Source: Dendrolimus kikuchii (Eukaryota > Arthropoda > Insecta > Lepidoptera > Lasiocampidae). From it: DNA of 64,000 bases. The position numbers were made by a program, and so were the translations under genes. How positions within the stretch are numbered: position 1 is the first letter of the stretch; every line of letters starts with the position of its first letter. The DNA is taken from NCBI GenBank assembly GCA_019925095.2, contig CM034389.1, positions 13,709,435 to 13,773,434 on the forward strand, read 5' to 3'. Positions 1-11,280 of the stretch are shown one piece after another. Under the pieces are notes generated by a model. The model did not search any database and had not been told where the DNA came from. It saw nothing but the letters and a program-made list of their open reading frames with translations.

Positions 1-480
1 TTAGCGGTGTCACCTACCGGTAGATCTATAATCTTAACCATCCCGGGACCCACAAAAATAATTTCACCCAATATTGGAACCCGATTACAGTGCCATCTGC
101 CTGGTTCAAATTCGAATGTATACCTTCCCGGGATCCACTTGAACACACACAAAAATAATTTCACCTAAATCTTGGAACCCGATTGCAGCGCCATGTATTT
201 GGTCCAAATTTGAATCTACACCATCGCGGGACCCACTTGGACATATACAAAAATAATTTCACCTAAACATTGAAACCCGATTAGAGCGCCATCTACCTGG
301 TTCAAATTTGAATCTATACCATCCCGGGACCCACTTGAACAGACACAAAAATAATTTCCCCCAAATATTGGAAACTGATTACAGCGCCAGTCCTGGTTCA
401 AATTTGAAACTATGCCATCCCGGGACCCACTTGAACACAAAATTAATTTCACCTAAATATTGGAACCCGATTACAACTAA
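1..480. repeat. Satellite-like tandem array, about five units of ~97 bp
   Basis: Five consecutive units share the block CCATCCCGGGACCCACTTGA, followed by an A-rich stretch, a 'TATTGGAACCCGATTACAG' block and a 'CTGGTTCAAATTTGAATC' block. The CCCGGGA landmark recurs near 42, 126, 223, 323 and 419, giving a period of 96-98 bp; the first unit is shorter. Units differ by scattered substitutions and small indels, so the array is not freshly expanded. It runs off the left edge and fades out by about 480. Short open frames through it are artefacts of the repeat. Diverged single units occur near 23.9-24.1 kb. Confidence 0.9.
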
Positions 481-689
481 ATTAATTATTTTACATGTAT
501 TTTATCAATAAAATAACTCCCACTGAAGCATCTGTTTTAAAAGACATTCAGTTTTTTCACATCCTCTTGACGATATTTGCAGCACGCATTCTGTTAATTC
601 TATGTCAAACGTCATAAGGTTACATTAAAAAAGTTTATATTGTCCAAAGCGCTAAGGCTAGATTAGAAATAATTTTGTATGGTGGTTAA

Positions 690-832
690 GTATTCTTAAA
701 TTTTCTTTCATAAGAATCTTCTCCTGACAATAACAAACACAACAAAAAAAGAATTAGCGAAATCGGTCCAGCCGTTCACGCGTGATGGCGTGACCATGGG
801 AAATAGGGATTCATTTTTATATATATAGATTA
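690..832 (+). repeat. 3' end of a dispersed retroposon fragment
   Basis: The stretch contains the motif AAATCGGTCCAGCCGTTCAC, then a 'GGAAATAGGGATTC' block and a short (TA)n tail ending in TAGATTA. This order matches the 3' ends of small retroposons scattered through lepidopteran genomes, and similar 'AAAATCGGTCCAG' blocks occur elsewhere in this window (37.8 kb, 23.99 kb). No coding capacity. The family name is not certain. Confidence 0.5.
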
Positions 833-885
833 GTATCGCTTTTTGTAAGTTATTAACGAAGAAAATAACTAGGAAGGATACTTAC

Positions 886-990
886 AGTTTGGTTGTCTTG
901 ATCCACGTATCGCAGTCCAAAGTAAGCTGTCTCTAAGAGGTCCAAGTGCCTGAACACCACATCCAATAGAGCTTGACCGGTATTGTTATC
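886..990 (-). CDS. Epb41l4a: FERM-domain protein (band 4.1-like 4 / EPB41L4A-NBL4 type), coding exon 2
   Basis: On the minus strand this 105-nt exon lies between a consensus acceptor (TTTATAG, just above 990) and a consensus donor (GTAAGT, just below 886). It reads open as exactly 35 codons in phase 0 on both sides. The translation contains GQALLDVVFRHLDLLETAYF followed by GLRYVDQDNQT. This is the ubiquitin-like F1 lobe of a FERM domain, where the family has a 'DHVF..-NLVE-DYFGLRY' pattern. The QT ending fits EPB41L4A/NBL4, which continues with a WLDP motif in the next exon, beyond this window. FERM proteins of this class link membrane proteins to the cortical cytoskeleton; the specific role in insects is not established here. 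It joins in phase to the exon at 11281-11367. Other band 4.1 family members are possible, but the combined N-terminus favours NBL4. Confidence 0.88.
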
Positions 991-1982
991 CTATAAATAA
1001 AATAATATATTACAACACCCGCTAATATTAAGCATAGGCACAAATAGAGGAATACTCGGATTAAGTTAAAAGTGGTAACCAGAATTAACGCCCAGCCTAA
1101 TTCAATATTCTGTGAAGAAAATCATATCAACGTCTGAGGCGAGAGGAATGTTTCACAGACAGCACCTCTGTTTGTCATTTCATTTTACTTGTTGTTTCTA
1201 AAAGCTTTGTTTAGCGAAATTGGCTTTGGAAACAGGCTAATAGTACATATTAAGTATAGAAACTTTGATCATAATATATTAACGGATTAACAAAGCGACG
1301 TACACAGCCGTATTATAATATTATGAGGTAATTAGTATGCCAACAACTATATACAGAGAATTGTAAATTATATATGCAACTGAAATTGATATATTTATTT
1401 ATTAACCGTTTTAAATAAAACAAAAAATTCATCAGTTTAGATTAATGAATTGTTATTGCAATAACGTTTAAATTGGTTTTGCTACTGTGGAGATGAACTG
1501 TACTAACGCACAGATAAAAAGTCTATTTACTATTATATTATACTATTTACTAATATATTATTTAATATAATTATGTCATGTTACAATATTACTTAGACTT
1601 GTTTTCGGAATAGATTAATAAATCATTCATATGAATATTCCAATTTAAATTCATTTATTCGGTGCTTAGTGTACATTTACGTGATTATTACATGAATTAG
1701 AATATACATATTTCATTGAACAAAATAGTGACATAGAAACAAAAGACGAACAGTTAAGTACTATTGGCGCCCTTACCGCCGTAGGCCATTTTTTCCATTA
1801 AAGTTTGTATGGAGTACAAGAACAAAAGGTAGCCTGGTAATCAATAATAACTGTCTATCTATTATTAATAAAATTAAAATCCAGTCAAATATGTCTCTTT
1901 GAGTTATAGAAGCCGAAGCTCAACAAACATGATAATGGTTGTATTTTTACTAAATAATCTCAATAAACTAGTACTTATATTA

Positions 1983-3232
1983 GGTCTTTAGATATGAAAT
2001 TGGCGTTTTGTAAGGGAGGAACATAAAGTCGATTTTTTAAATATAATATATTTATTTAATCAAAGTATGTACCATTGCTATCTATGCACTTCTGCCATCT
2101 CATAGGTAGTTCATTGATCCCTTTACTAAAAAAACCATTCGGACGGGAATCAATAAAATCTTTGAAGGCGCTTTGGACTGCCCCATCGGAGTTGAATTTT
2201 TTCCCTTGCAAGAAGTTATCCAAATTTCGAAAAAAACGGTAATCTGTTGGAGCAAGGTCCGGGGAGTACGGTGAATGTCTTAGACATTCCAATTGAAGCT
2301 CCTCTAATTTGGTAGCCGTCTGTTGTGCAGTGTGTGGTCTAGCGTTGTCCTGAAGCAGCAGCGGTGCCTAGAGCGATTGACCAGCCTCCGTTGTTTAGCA
2401 GTTAGCTTTTCCATCATGGTTTGCAGTTGATGACAATAGACATCCGCCTTAATCGTCTGGCCAGCACTAGTCCATCAAACGCTCACAAGTAATTTTTTTT
2501 TAGTCAATTCTCGCTTGGGGCAGGATTTGGCTGCTTCCCCAGGGTTCAGCCATTGCGATGAGCGTTTCCGATTATCGTACATGATCCACTTTTCATCACA
2601 GGTAATGATTCGATTTAAAATCCCTTCATTATTGTGCCGGTTGAGTAATATAACGCAGTAGTCGAAGCGCGTTTGTCGGTTTGCTGCACTCAATTCATGA
2701 GGTACCCACCTTTCAAGCTTTTTCACCTTCCCAATTTGTTTCAAGTGGATTAAAACAGTTTTATCACTAACACCGCAGCCTGCAGCTATCTCGGACGTGG
2801 TTTGCGATGGATCCGCTTTCACAATAGCCTTCAATTCTGCATTATCAACTTTGGTCTCCGGCCATCCACGGGGCTTGTTCTGCAAGTCGAAATTTCCAGA
2901 ACGAAAACGTTGGAACCAAAAACGCACAGTGTTTTCTTTTGCGACACCGCCGCCATACACATCATTAATCCTTCGAGCCGTTTCGGCAGCACTGGTGCCA
3001 CGATGGAACTCGTACTCGTAAATAATGCGATATTTCAAGTTTTCCATTTTGTAAACTGAGTGACGCAAAGAAAAAACCAAAAGAGGAAAAAACAAATAAA
3101 TTACGGTTTTCAAAACACAAAAGCATAAGTAAATAGCTGTATGAATTTGAAATTGTAATTCCTAACCAAAGAGGAGATATCTGAGATCAAAGTGGCCGGT
3201 ACAACAAAACGCCAACTTCATATGTAAGGACC
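1983..3232 (-). mobile_element. mariner transposon, full length with both TIRs, transposase broken
   Basis: Both ends carry inverted repeats of the form TTAGGTC(C)TTA-ATATGAA-TTGGCGTTTTGT (left end at 1981, right end near 3234 read on the minus strand). A TA dinucleotide flanks each side, as expected for Tc1/mariner insertion. The element is about 1250 bp, the usual size for mariner. The terminal repeats and the protein resemble mariners widespread in Lepidoptera. The transposase lies on the minus strand and is interrupted, so this copy could not move by itself. A second, more rearranged copy lies at 4733-5838. Confidence 0.93.
2056..3047 (-). pseudogene. mariner transposase, disrupted
   Basis: The likely start is the ATG at 3047 (protein begins MENLKYRIIYEYE). 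Longer frames upstream run into the untranslated leader. The first ~190 residues are open and include the N-terminal helix-turn-helix region, the WVPHEL linker motif and the first catalytic aspartate in CDEKW. Reading then stops near 2475, where a Trp codon has become TGA next to a deletion of about 30 bp relative to the copy at 5.3 kb; at least one further frameshift follows. The last part (2056-2292) is open again and holds YSPDLAPTDYRFF with the third catalytic Asp. The original length would be about 340 residues, normal for mariner. Confidence 0.92.
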
Positions 3233-3334
3233 TAATATTATTGTACTTCGTAAGCCATAATTTTTTGTATTACCTATGATTATGACGATGACTTAGGCTT
3301 AGTATTCTAAATATATAATCTTAGAAAATACACT

Positions 3335-3490
3335 AATATTAAATACATACATACATACATAACTTCACGCCAGTTCCCTTGCGGGGTAGGCACGAACAAC
3401 AGATCGCCATTTAGGCTTATTCTTACACACCTCACTTGCTTCTTTGACATTCATAACTCTTGTCATGCACGCTCATCTGTTCTTAAGGCT
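3335..3490 (+). repeat. 3' terminal fragment of a non-LTR retroposon with (ACAT)n
   Basis: A short (ACAT)n run at ~3343-3360 is followed by 'CTTCACGCCAGTTCCCTTG', 'GGGGTAGGCACGAACAAC' and a 'TTGACATTCATAACT' block. This order of 'catacata-acgcc-ggggtaggcag' is typical of LINE/SINE 3' ends in lepidopteran genomes, seen here in diverged form. No protein coding. Confidence 0.55.
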
Positions 3491-4644
3491 CCTGACAATA
3501 ATATTAAATAAGCTTAGTTAAATTTAGGTTTTCTTCTTTGTTCATATATTATAATAATCTCGTTAAGAAACGATTAGGCATCTCTTAAGTAAGATAATCA
3601 GAATCAGACTAATTAATTAATATCTTTTTTTTCCACTTATAAACGTGTATTACCTGTTTTTTATCTAAGAGGAGCACAGATAAACGAAATTTGAATGATT
3701 AACGTAGGTGGTAACCAAAATATTCGACTAAAGAGGAGTTTATGGGTAAGATTTTCACTAATCAGTAGCTGAGCAGTTTCTTAAAATTTAACAAATGATT
3801 ATAAGTAAGGCCATTATAGAATATTTTTTCTGACATTTATTGATTCCAATAACAATATACGAGTAGCAAAGTCTCAGAACCACAAATACAGATACATAAA
3901 TGTATTTATCTGTAATCAGAGACAAAAGAACTTAAGTTCTTTTAAATTTATTTTAACGATCCAAATCGTCCGTCAATAAGTGCAACTATCTCCAATTTGC
4001 ATTTGAGTTTCTACAATTAGGTTAATTTGCACGCGATGGTTCCAGAGCTGGTAAGACCAGTAGTCGAGAGTTTGCCGGTGATGTGGTATTGGCACATTAA
4101 TAAGCGGGTTTAGTTAGACGTTCGATGTTCTCACGCGCATGTCTCGTGTACCCTGTGCAGTCGCGTGCAATAGTTATGAGAAAAAAAGGTATTCTTTCAG
4201 TTAATATTTTACAAATCGAACCCGTCCTAGGGATGTCCACATAGACTTGCTCGCGTAAACTTCAAAACTGTATCCTGTCGATGCGTTCCCATTTTTTCGA
4301 GATTAAAAAGAGGATTCTTGTTATTCTCTTTATTGGAAGTAGATGTATATCAAGTTTTGTACTAGTAGCTTCATTCTCGAGACTGTGAATAACAAATCAA
4401 AATATACATTATACCGTTTCTTTCATTTAAATACTAATATAACAATATTGTATTAGTATTAGATATATTAATACAGATACGGTGTTACCAACTCAATATG
4501 AATAAGACCGTTAGTATCTAATAGATTTATATGGAAGAATTCTTTAACGGATTTGGAATTTTAAAGATATTTTAAATATTATATTATTAATACATAAAGA
4601 CATTTTTAAACATATATTATATATCTCTTCTTTTTCTTCCACTC

Positions 4645-4646
<2 letters not shown>

Positions 4647-4732
<86 letters not shown>
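4647..4732. repeat. (TA)n microsatellite, left of mariner copy 2
   Basis: About 43 uninterrupted TA dinucleotides, followed by AAATATATTG. A second array of similar length begins exactly at the right end of the neighbouring mariner copy. Confidence 0.97.
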
Positions 4733-4736
<4 letters not shown>

Positions 4737-5836
4737 TATTGATAACAGTCAGTTTTAAAGTGTATGAATTTAAGTGAAATTGTGAAAATGATTTGAATTA
4801 TCCGTGAGTTCTGCCGACACGGCTCGAAGGATTAATGATGTGTACGGCGGCGGTGTCGCAAAAGAAAACACAGTGAGTTTTTGGTTCCAAGGTTTTCGTT
4901 CCGACCTGCAGAACAAGCCCCGTGGACGGCCGGAGACCCAAAGTTGACAATGCAAAATTGAAGGCTATTGTAGAAGCGGATCCATCGCAAACCACGTCCG
5001 AGATAGCGGCAGGCTGCGGTGTTAGTGATAAAACTGTTTTAATCCACTTGAAGCAAATTGGGAAGGTGAAAAAGCTTCAAGGGTGGGTACCTCATGAATT
5101 GAGTGCAGCAAGCCGACAAACGCGCGTCAACTGCTGCGTTACATTACTCAACCGGCACAATAATGAAGGGATTTTAAAACGAATAATTATCTGTGATGAA
5201 AAGTGGATCATGTACGATAATCGGAAATGCTCATCGTAATGGCTGAACCCCGGCGAACCTGCCAAATCCTATCCCAAGTGAAAATTGACTCAAAAAAAAA
5301 TACTTGTGAGCGTTTGGTGTACCAGAGTCGGTGTCGTTCACTACAGATTTCTTAAATCTGGCCAGACGATTACGGCGGATGTCTATTGTCAGCAACTGCA
5401 AACCATGATGGAAAAGCTAACTGCTAAACAACCGAGGCTGGTCAATCGCTCTAGGCCACTGCTGCTTCAGGACAACGCTAGACCACACACTGCACAACAG
5501 ACGGCTACCAAATTAGAGGAGCTTCAATCCGAATGTGTAGGACATCTACCGTACTCCCCGGACCTTGTTCCAACAGATTACCGTTTTTTTCGAAATTTGG
5601 ATAACTTCTTGCAAGGGAAAAAATTCAACTCCGATGGGGCAGGCCAAAGCGCCTTTAAAGATTTTATTGATTCCCGTCCGAATGGTTTTTTAGTAAAGGG
5701 ATCAATGAACTACCTATGAAATGGCAGAAGTTCATAGATAGCAATGGTGCATACTTTGATTAAATAAATATATTATATTTAAAAAAAAACGACTTTATGT
5801 TCCTCCCTTACAGAACGCCAATTTCATTTGTAAGGA

Positions 5837-5838
<2 letters not shown>
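4733..5838 (+). mobile_element. mariner copy 2, left TIR lost, embedded in (TA)n
   Basis: The right inverted repeat is present (read inward on the minus strand it starts GGTCCTTACAAATG and continues AAATTGGCGTTCTG), abutting (TA)n at 5839. No matching left TIR is visible. The sequence between the left TA array and about 4800 is only weakly alignable to the leader of the copy at 2-3 kb, and carries deletions around the start codon. The body is clearly the same mariner family in the opposite orientation. Confidence 0.88.
4787..5763 (+). pseudogene. mariner transposase, copy 2, disrupted
   Basis: The probable original ATG at 4787 is followed almost at once by a stop (ATGATTTGA). Small deletions have removed parts of the first 25 codons, and the sequence is recognisable from CGACACGGCTCGAAGG onward. 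A long open piece (4922-5239) covers the helix-turn-helix and WVPHEL motifs and ends near the first catalytic Asp (CDEKW), where TAA replaces a Gln codon. A second open piece (5285-5719) contains LLLQDNARPHTAQQ (second Asp) and YSPDLVPTDYRFF (third Asp). Reading frame is lost again just before the C-terminus, whose TAA is at 5761. Confidence 0.92.

Positions 5839-5930
<92 letters not shown>
5839..5930. repeat. (TA)n microsatellite, right of mariner copy 2
   Basis: About 46 TA dinucleotides beginning at the TA that borders the right TIR. The translated 'YIYIYI' frame across it is meaningless. Confidence 0.97.
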
Positions 5931-5932
<2 letters not shown>

Positions 5933-8900
5933 AATTTCGAAACACATGGATATTTTATTTGACATTATAATATTTAGTCTCAAAATTGTATATCAAATGA
6001 TAGATATATTATAAATATATAATGTAAAATACCATAAATAATAAATAATGTAAGAATTTAAAATAAAAGGGACGAAGAATAGTCACTGATAATACAAACG
6101 AATGAACACATTATGCGATGCGCGTGGATTGTTATTATAGGGTGTGCGTGTATTTGGCACATACGACTAAAAATGTACATTCGAACATATCGGAGAGCTC
6201 CTCCACCGACTTGTGGGAAAATTGCGAAACAGTTCGTTGGGTTGAATAATAAATGATTTAATAACAGAGCGTGTTTACTCCCAGCGGCGTATGCGAAGCT
6301 CGAAAAATAACAAACGATTTCAAAATCTGTTCAGCAGTCAGCGTATGTAGATGTAAGGCAGAGGACTGCGATTTGCACGCGATCCTTTGCGTAGACAATC
6401 ATTACTGACACGTCTACTATAAGTCCGTGTGACACCTTAATCACTGTTGGAAATTGTCATTTCTCGAAGTACACTCAACCTACATGAGCAGGAAAGGCTG
6501 TGGATTTGTGATTTTAGAGATATAATAAAATAGAAACGTTTTAGTGAGAGACATATATTGGCACACATAAGGAAAAAAGGAATGACATGTAATAAATCGA
6601 ATCGAATGACAGATACAGACAAAAAATACATAGACAAATTGCATAGATAACAAAATATTCACTATTTATCAAAGCACACACGCATTTTCATTATCTCCTA
6701 TTTGTTTTACGAATTGAATTCTGTCGGTGTAGCCTTAACCAATTCCTAAACATTCAGTTATAATACATTTCGTTTCTTTTTTATGGCATGACATGTTGTC
6801 TTTTTTATCGAAATACCCGCTTTGGCCTTCTCTTAAACTTCTACCGACCACTTAGCCTTCGACTATCATAATAGGAAAGTATCGTGTCGTGCTAAGTGAC
6901 GAAACTTTCTGTTTAAGTTTTGACAACTCATTTATTTAATGATAAATTATTTAGATTCAAAATTATACAATTATTTTTGGGCTATAGCAAATGTGATTCA
7001 ATAAATTTGTGATTAAAATTTTATTCGTTATGTATAAAGGATCTTTTGAGCTTTTAAAGCAATTAATCAATGACTGTAAAGGATAGGCAATTAAGCAGTA
7101 TCTTATAAGAGACGGGATGAACTGCAGTTATGCAACAGACTGTAAAATATTGTCGAGTCCAATTTGCCGCCTTGACAATGCTTTGGAACATCTAGCTTTT
7201 GCTTGTGGCGCTAGGCATGTCTCATAAATTGCTATGCATTTCCTGTCGTCTACATTTCTTTGACGTTAAACGGTAGGCAAGAATTGGATACCTAATTGTT
7301 TTGATAAAACAAAAATATTCTTTTTATTGACAGATTTGTGAATTAAGTGCTTTTGTACATAAATATTGTTATTCAATAATTAGCTTTATCAGATAAATTA
7401 TATTTTAAATACATAAAAAATACATTTAGAATCTATACACTCATAATCATTATTACAAGATAAAATTATACCTCGTTAATAAGCATCTTGTTCTTAATTT
7501 AATTTACTGAATGTATCTTGTTTTACACTTATTTATTTCACTAATAACAAGTAGTAGTGAACTTTATATGAAATTATATAGTTTTTTAATATACTTATAT
7601 GTATAACGTTGAAAAGAGTTTCCGCGGCTTCGCTATATAGAAACACAGTTCTATATGGTATACGACGAAAAAAAAATTCTCCAATATAATGTTTCTCTAT
7701 ACGTATGATATAAGTATAATCTCAATTACGAACTTTAAACTAGATTGCCACCTTACCTTACTTAAACTAGATTGCTGTCTACATAATAAATGGTTTATTA
7801 TGTATAAAAAAATAAGAACTAACTTAAATTAAATGAATAAGTATTCACCACTACTTTACACGCATTTTTTTGATTAAGCGTAATGACCCCTTCCCCTCAA
7901 CAGTCGACCACTAGGATCGACATTGTAAGTAAGTTGGGGAGCACAGACAATAGCTTTTAATCTTCCTAAACGTGCTATCTAACGCAATAAAGGATTTTCT
8001 CAAATCAGACAAATAGTGTCTCAGATTAATGTGTTAAAGTACATATGCAAATATTTCAAATGATAAAATAGTAATTATTTGAGAAATATATATTTTTTCT
8101 CATAATATAAAAACATGGAAGTCTAAGAAAATAATTGTAACTACTTTACCCAAATGAAAACAAATTGCATATTATAAGAAGGATAGTTAAAATATATTCA
8201 GCAACTTGCAATAACAATTATTAACAGATGTATAAATAATACGGGCATTCAATTTAATTAATACCTATATAATTTGTTTTAGACTTTATTATGTTATAAC
8301 AACACACTCTAACTAACTAACAAAGAATCTGATATCCAATAAACTAATTTATTTTGTTAGAAATAAATAAAAATCTATTCTGATAAGTGAAATCCAAAAA
8401 TGTTTGTTTTATTTCTCCCTTAAATAATAAATTTTCACAGTTACAGGGGAAGTGAAAAGTTTTCGATACATCCATTGAAGACAAATGTTCCTTTGTAGAT
8501 AGGAAAACGGCTACAAAAGGGCAGCGTTACATATAAAATATCCATACAATTCTGCGAGAATCGTCGAAGTCTTGTTGCTTCCACTTTACCCAAATTGGAC
8601 GACACTAGCCCAATATATCTTCAGAATTTGTTCGACGAACAAGTTTCGGGCCCTCACGCAGACCCAACTATAGCCTTCTCAAGATAAATTCCTTTGTTGT
8701 TTACGGTTATGACAAAGACTTATAAGTATTATTTGAATAAGTGGGGAATTTATCCCAAACGTACGTCTTACTTGTATGAGTTTTCAAGTTTTAGAAGGCT
8801 CGGTATAATAGAGATTGCGAGAAAGCCCGCAGGCCTATGTTATTATTCTTAAGGTAGAGAAATAACAATGCCAAGTATATGATCTGAGTTTTAACATACA

Positions 8901-9150
8901 TACAGGCTTTATTTAAACGTCATAACGTAATAGGATCTTGAGGTTTGATGCTATATTTTCTAACTAGAATTTTAAATAATGGAATATTTCTTCGTTGGTG
9001 TATAAGAAGATTTAATATGATTTTGCTGATGTATGATATACAGGTCGCAGTAACGTACTGGCTGGCTTACGTGTCTCAAACTGAAAGAGCGCGGGTTCTA
9101 TCTTGGCCAGAACGCATGTACCACTTAGGCAGTTTCTTTTTATTTTTTTA
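5931..9150. other. AT-rich intronic sequence, nothing recognised
   Basis: No open frame with splice signals, no clear repeat family and no RNA gene stands out. Short frames at 6437-6662 and 8945-9230 are AT-driven or overlap the next repeat. Confidence 0.5.
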
Positions 9151-9453
9151 TTGCAGGAGTTCAACAGACAGGCAGACGGCCCACTGGATGGAAAGCGGTT
9201 ACCATCGCCTATGGACATTTGCAACACCAAAGGTGCTACAAATGCGCTGCTGCTCTCTTAAGTGAGTCTGGAACCTGGTCACTAATGCCGGAACACAACT
9301 CAAAGTTGTTATGGCGGTATGCTCTAGACCAGGGGTGGTAGTCATCCAGTCGGGCAAATGCCCTACCACCTGGCTGTGGGTTGTTTAGTCGCCTCTTACG
9401 ACAGGCCACCCGGCCGCAGGAAATTGTATTCTTTCTCCGTTCCTGCACGGATA
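9151..9453 (+). repeat. Repeat A, copy 1 (near full length)
   Basis: The copy begins TTGCAGGAGTTCAACAGACA and continues 'GGCAGACGGCCCACTGGATG', 'GCGGTTACCATCGCCTATG', 'CATTTGCAACACCAAAGG', 'GCGCTGCTGCTCTCTTAAG', then 'CTACCACCTGGCTGTGGG' and ends with 'TCCGTTCCTGCACGGATAA'. It is ~303 bp and preceded by T-rich sequence. Six copies are present in this window in both orientations. The type is a common lepidopteran retroposon, probably a LINE-derived or SINE-like 3' module. Frames of 60-117 aa on either strand of these copies are incidental. Confidence 0.85.
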
Positions 9454-9604
9454 AGAACTAATTCTATATAATATATAATTAATTATTTCTAACTTAATGT
9501 GCATATTGTTACAATTACCATGTGCACCGATGTGCAGGTTGCATCACGATGTTTTTTCTTTGCTTATCTCGATAGTTAATTAATGTATCAAACTTGCCAA
9601 ACGA

Positions 9605-9691
9605 CCTTGTACCAGCGTGGCGGGTATACTGTTCCCCTATTATGGGAGGCAGGAGCCCAGCAGTGGGACATTTATGGGTTGTTATTATTAT
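9605..9691 (+). repeat. LINE 3'-end fragment ending in (TTA)n
   Basis: The block 'GGAGGCAGGAGCCCAGCAG' then 'TGGGACATTTATGGGTTG' and TTATTATTA matches the 'cccagcagtgggac...ggctgttattatta' 3' ends of insect non-LTR retrotransposons. It abuts repeat B copy 1. Confidence 0.65.
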
Positions 9692-10205
9692 ACGCGGATA
9701 TATCCATCCGCGACTTCGTCCACGGTTGACTTGAAATTCCCGAGACACAAAGTATCGCAACATTTAAATAGTTTTAGTGAAAACTATGTTGGAATAAGCT
9801 AATTTTTATGGGTCCGAACTACTTCAAACCGCTCCCGGGAAACCCGCGAGATTGCCGGGGAAAAAATCACACATTTTATTACATTAAATTTGCTATCGAT
9901 CAGTAGAAAATCACATTAGAATTCGTTTTTTTAATCCGGCCATTTTAAATTATTCTTAGAAATTTTCCCGCGAGATTCCCAGAATAAAAAGTAGCGCAGC
10001 GTCTAAGAATTACCTATTGATCAGCGAGAACCGCATCGAAATCGGCCAAGTAGTTTTTACGTGAATTCCGAATAAACAGACAAAACCACAAACAGACAAG
10101 AAATGTAAAATAAATAGCATCATTTTCATCGTTTATATAGCCTATTCCAGTGGTTTTTTTAAATAGCTTCAATGTACAGACACGGCATGCTTAGAATTTT
10201 ATAAT
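9692..10205 (+). repeat. Repeat B, copy 1 (~510 bp)
   Basis: Landmarks in order: CATCCGCGACTTCGTCCACG, 'CCCGAGACACAAAGTATCGC', 'AACCGCTCCCGGGAAA', 'GTAGCGCAGCGTCTAAGAAT', 'ATCGAAATCGGCCAAGTAG', 'GAATTCCGAATAAACAGAC', 'TATAGCCTATTCCAGTGG' and 'GACACGGCATGCTTAGAATT'. The same order recurs at 55250-55795 (+) and in reverse at 19036-19518, 26969-27432 and 29232-29682. It is noncoding and non-autonomous; the mobilising class is unclear. Confidence 0.85.
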
Positions 10206-10589
10206 ATTATATATGATATAGAGGAAAACAGGCGTTGAAAGACATTTGTCCTCTAAATATTAAAATATCATATAGTCGTAGTTCTGCCAAACTTATCAGA
10301 TTAAATGTTGATATAGTGCGCTTTATTCTTCACCTATTTTTTATGTGTCAATCAGAAACTTGTGTTATCACTTATCATTGCCTAAATTATAGTATAGGTA
10401 TGGAAGTCTAATCGTCATCGACACACTCCTAGAGCAATTTGTTGCAAAATCATACGTTGAATTTCTCGTTTTACTTAACTATTTAAGTCTTTATTCTGAT
10501 TGAGTCTATTTGAAAACTAATAATAAATTTACTCCGAGTATAGTCGTATGTAAACGTTACGTATAATATAATATGCATTAGTTGTTGTA

Positions 10590-10800
10590 TAAGGAGCAGA
10601 ACGCGGGCCGGTTGCCCGCGCCGGTCGCGAACCGCTCTTACATTCACCACGCGGCGACAATACGAGCCAAATAGAATTTAATATTCATAGAGCCGACAAC
10701 GTACGATTCACTGAATTCATCGCCCGCACCTTGGACCCGAGCTTCGCATATAAAAGACCTTCCTCGAGCCCCTGGCTGTATTTCTAATAATTCGTCTCGG
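10590..10800. other. GC-rich unique block inside the intron, possible regulatory DNA
   Basis: The block contains 'GGGCCGGTTGCCCGCGCCGG' and 'GCATATAAAAGACCTTCC' and stands out from the surrounding AT-rich DNA. TATAAAAG (plus strand, ~10750) is a fair TATA box, but I see no matching exon, initiator-donor pair or open frame on either strand. It could be an enhancer, an alternative promoter or an unrecognised repeat. Confidence 0.35.
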
Positions 10801-11034
10801 AATAGCTGCACTTCAAAAGTGGGGGACTAGAGAAAAATGAAGAAAACCCCACGTATTGTTTCATAGATAGCAAGAAAATTGAAAAATACCATGAGACTAT
10901 AGAGTCGTGTCACGTTGTGATTTTGAAAGATTGCTTTCAGTTTACTCTTTTATTGGAAACAAAATTAAATTGATAAGACAAATAGGTTAATTTTTGTTGT
11001 GTAAATATACTAGAATAATACTAATGCAAAATCT

Positions 11035-11220
11035 ACGACGTCTAATTCTCCCATCTTCTTTACATAGTGTAAAACAAAGCCGCTTACTGCGTCTGTCTCT
11101 GTCTGTATATCCGCTAGATCCTCTTAAATTACGTAACCGATTTTTAAGCGGTTTTCACCATTAGTCAGCTATTTTTTTAACGAAGATCCATATGTGGACC
11201 AAATTTTGGGGAAATCTATG
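11035..11220 (+). repeat. Repeat E fragment, copy 1
   Basis: The block 'GCGTCTGTCTCTGTCTGTAT', 'CCGCTAGATCCTCTTAAA' and 'TTTTAAGCGGTTTTCACCA' recurs at 19545-19705. It is a SINE/LINE-internal module common in insects and is noncoding. Confidence 0.65.
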
Positions 11221-11280
11221 TGTGTATACCTAAATAAACAATCTAGAATTTATGTATAATTAACGTAAGGAAATAATTAC

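Larger units (their letters stand above)
991..11280 (-). other. Intron between coding exons 1 and 2 of the FERM gene, filled with transposon debris
   Basis: The 10.3-kb interval has GT at the exon 1 side (GTAATT, ending at 11280) and AG at the exon 2 side (starting at 991). It contains two mariner copies, (TA)n arrays, several retroposon fragments and a GC-rich block near 10.6 kb, each listed separately. Outside these I see only AT-rich sequence without splice-bounded open frames, notably 1000-1980, 3500-4640 and 5940-9150. All mobile elements inside it are broken, as expected for an old, tolerant intron. Confidence 0.75.

Noticed and set aside
1..480. Tandem array as a CRISPR-like array
   Set aside because: The whole ~97-bp unit repeats with no unique spacers, and the sequence is eukaryotic.
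2797..3059. Plus-strand frames opposite the mariner transposase
   Set aside because: They are antisense shadows of the transposase reading frame.
5795..5983. 62-codon frame of alternating Tyr-Ile
   Set aside because: It is a translation of (TA)n.
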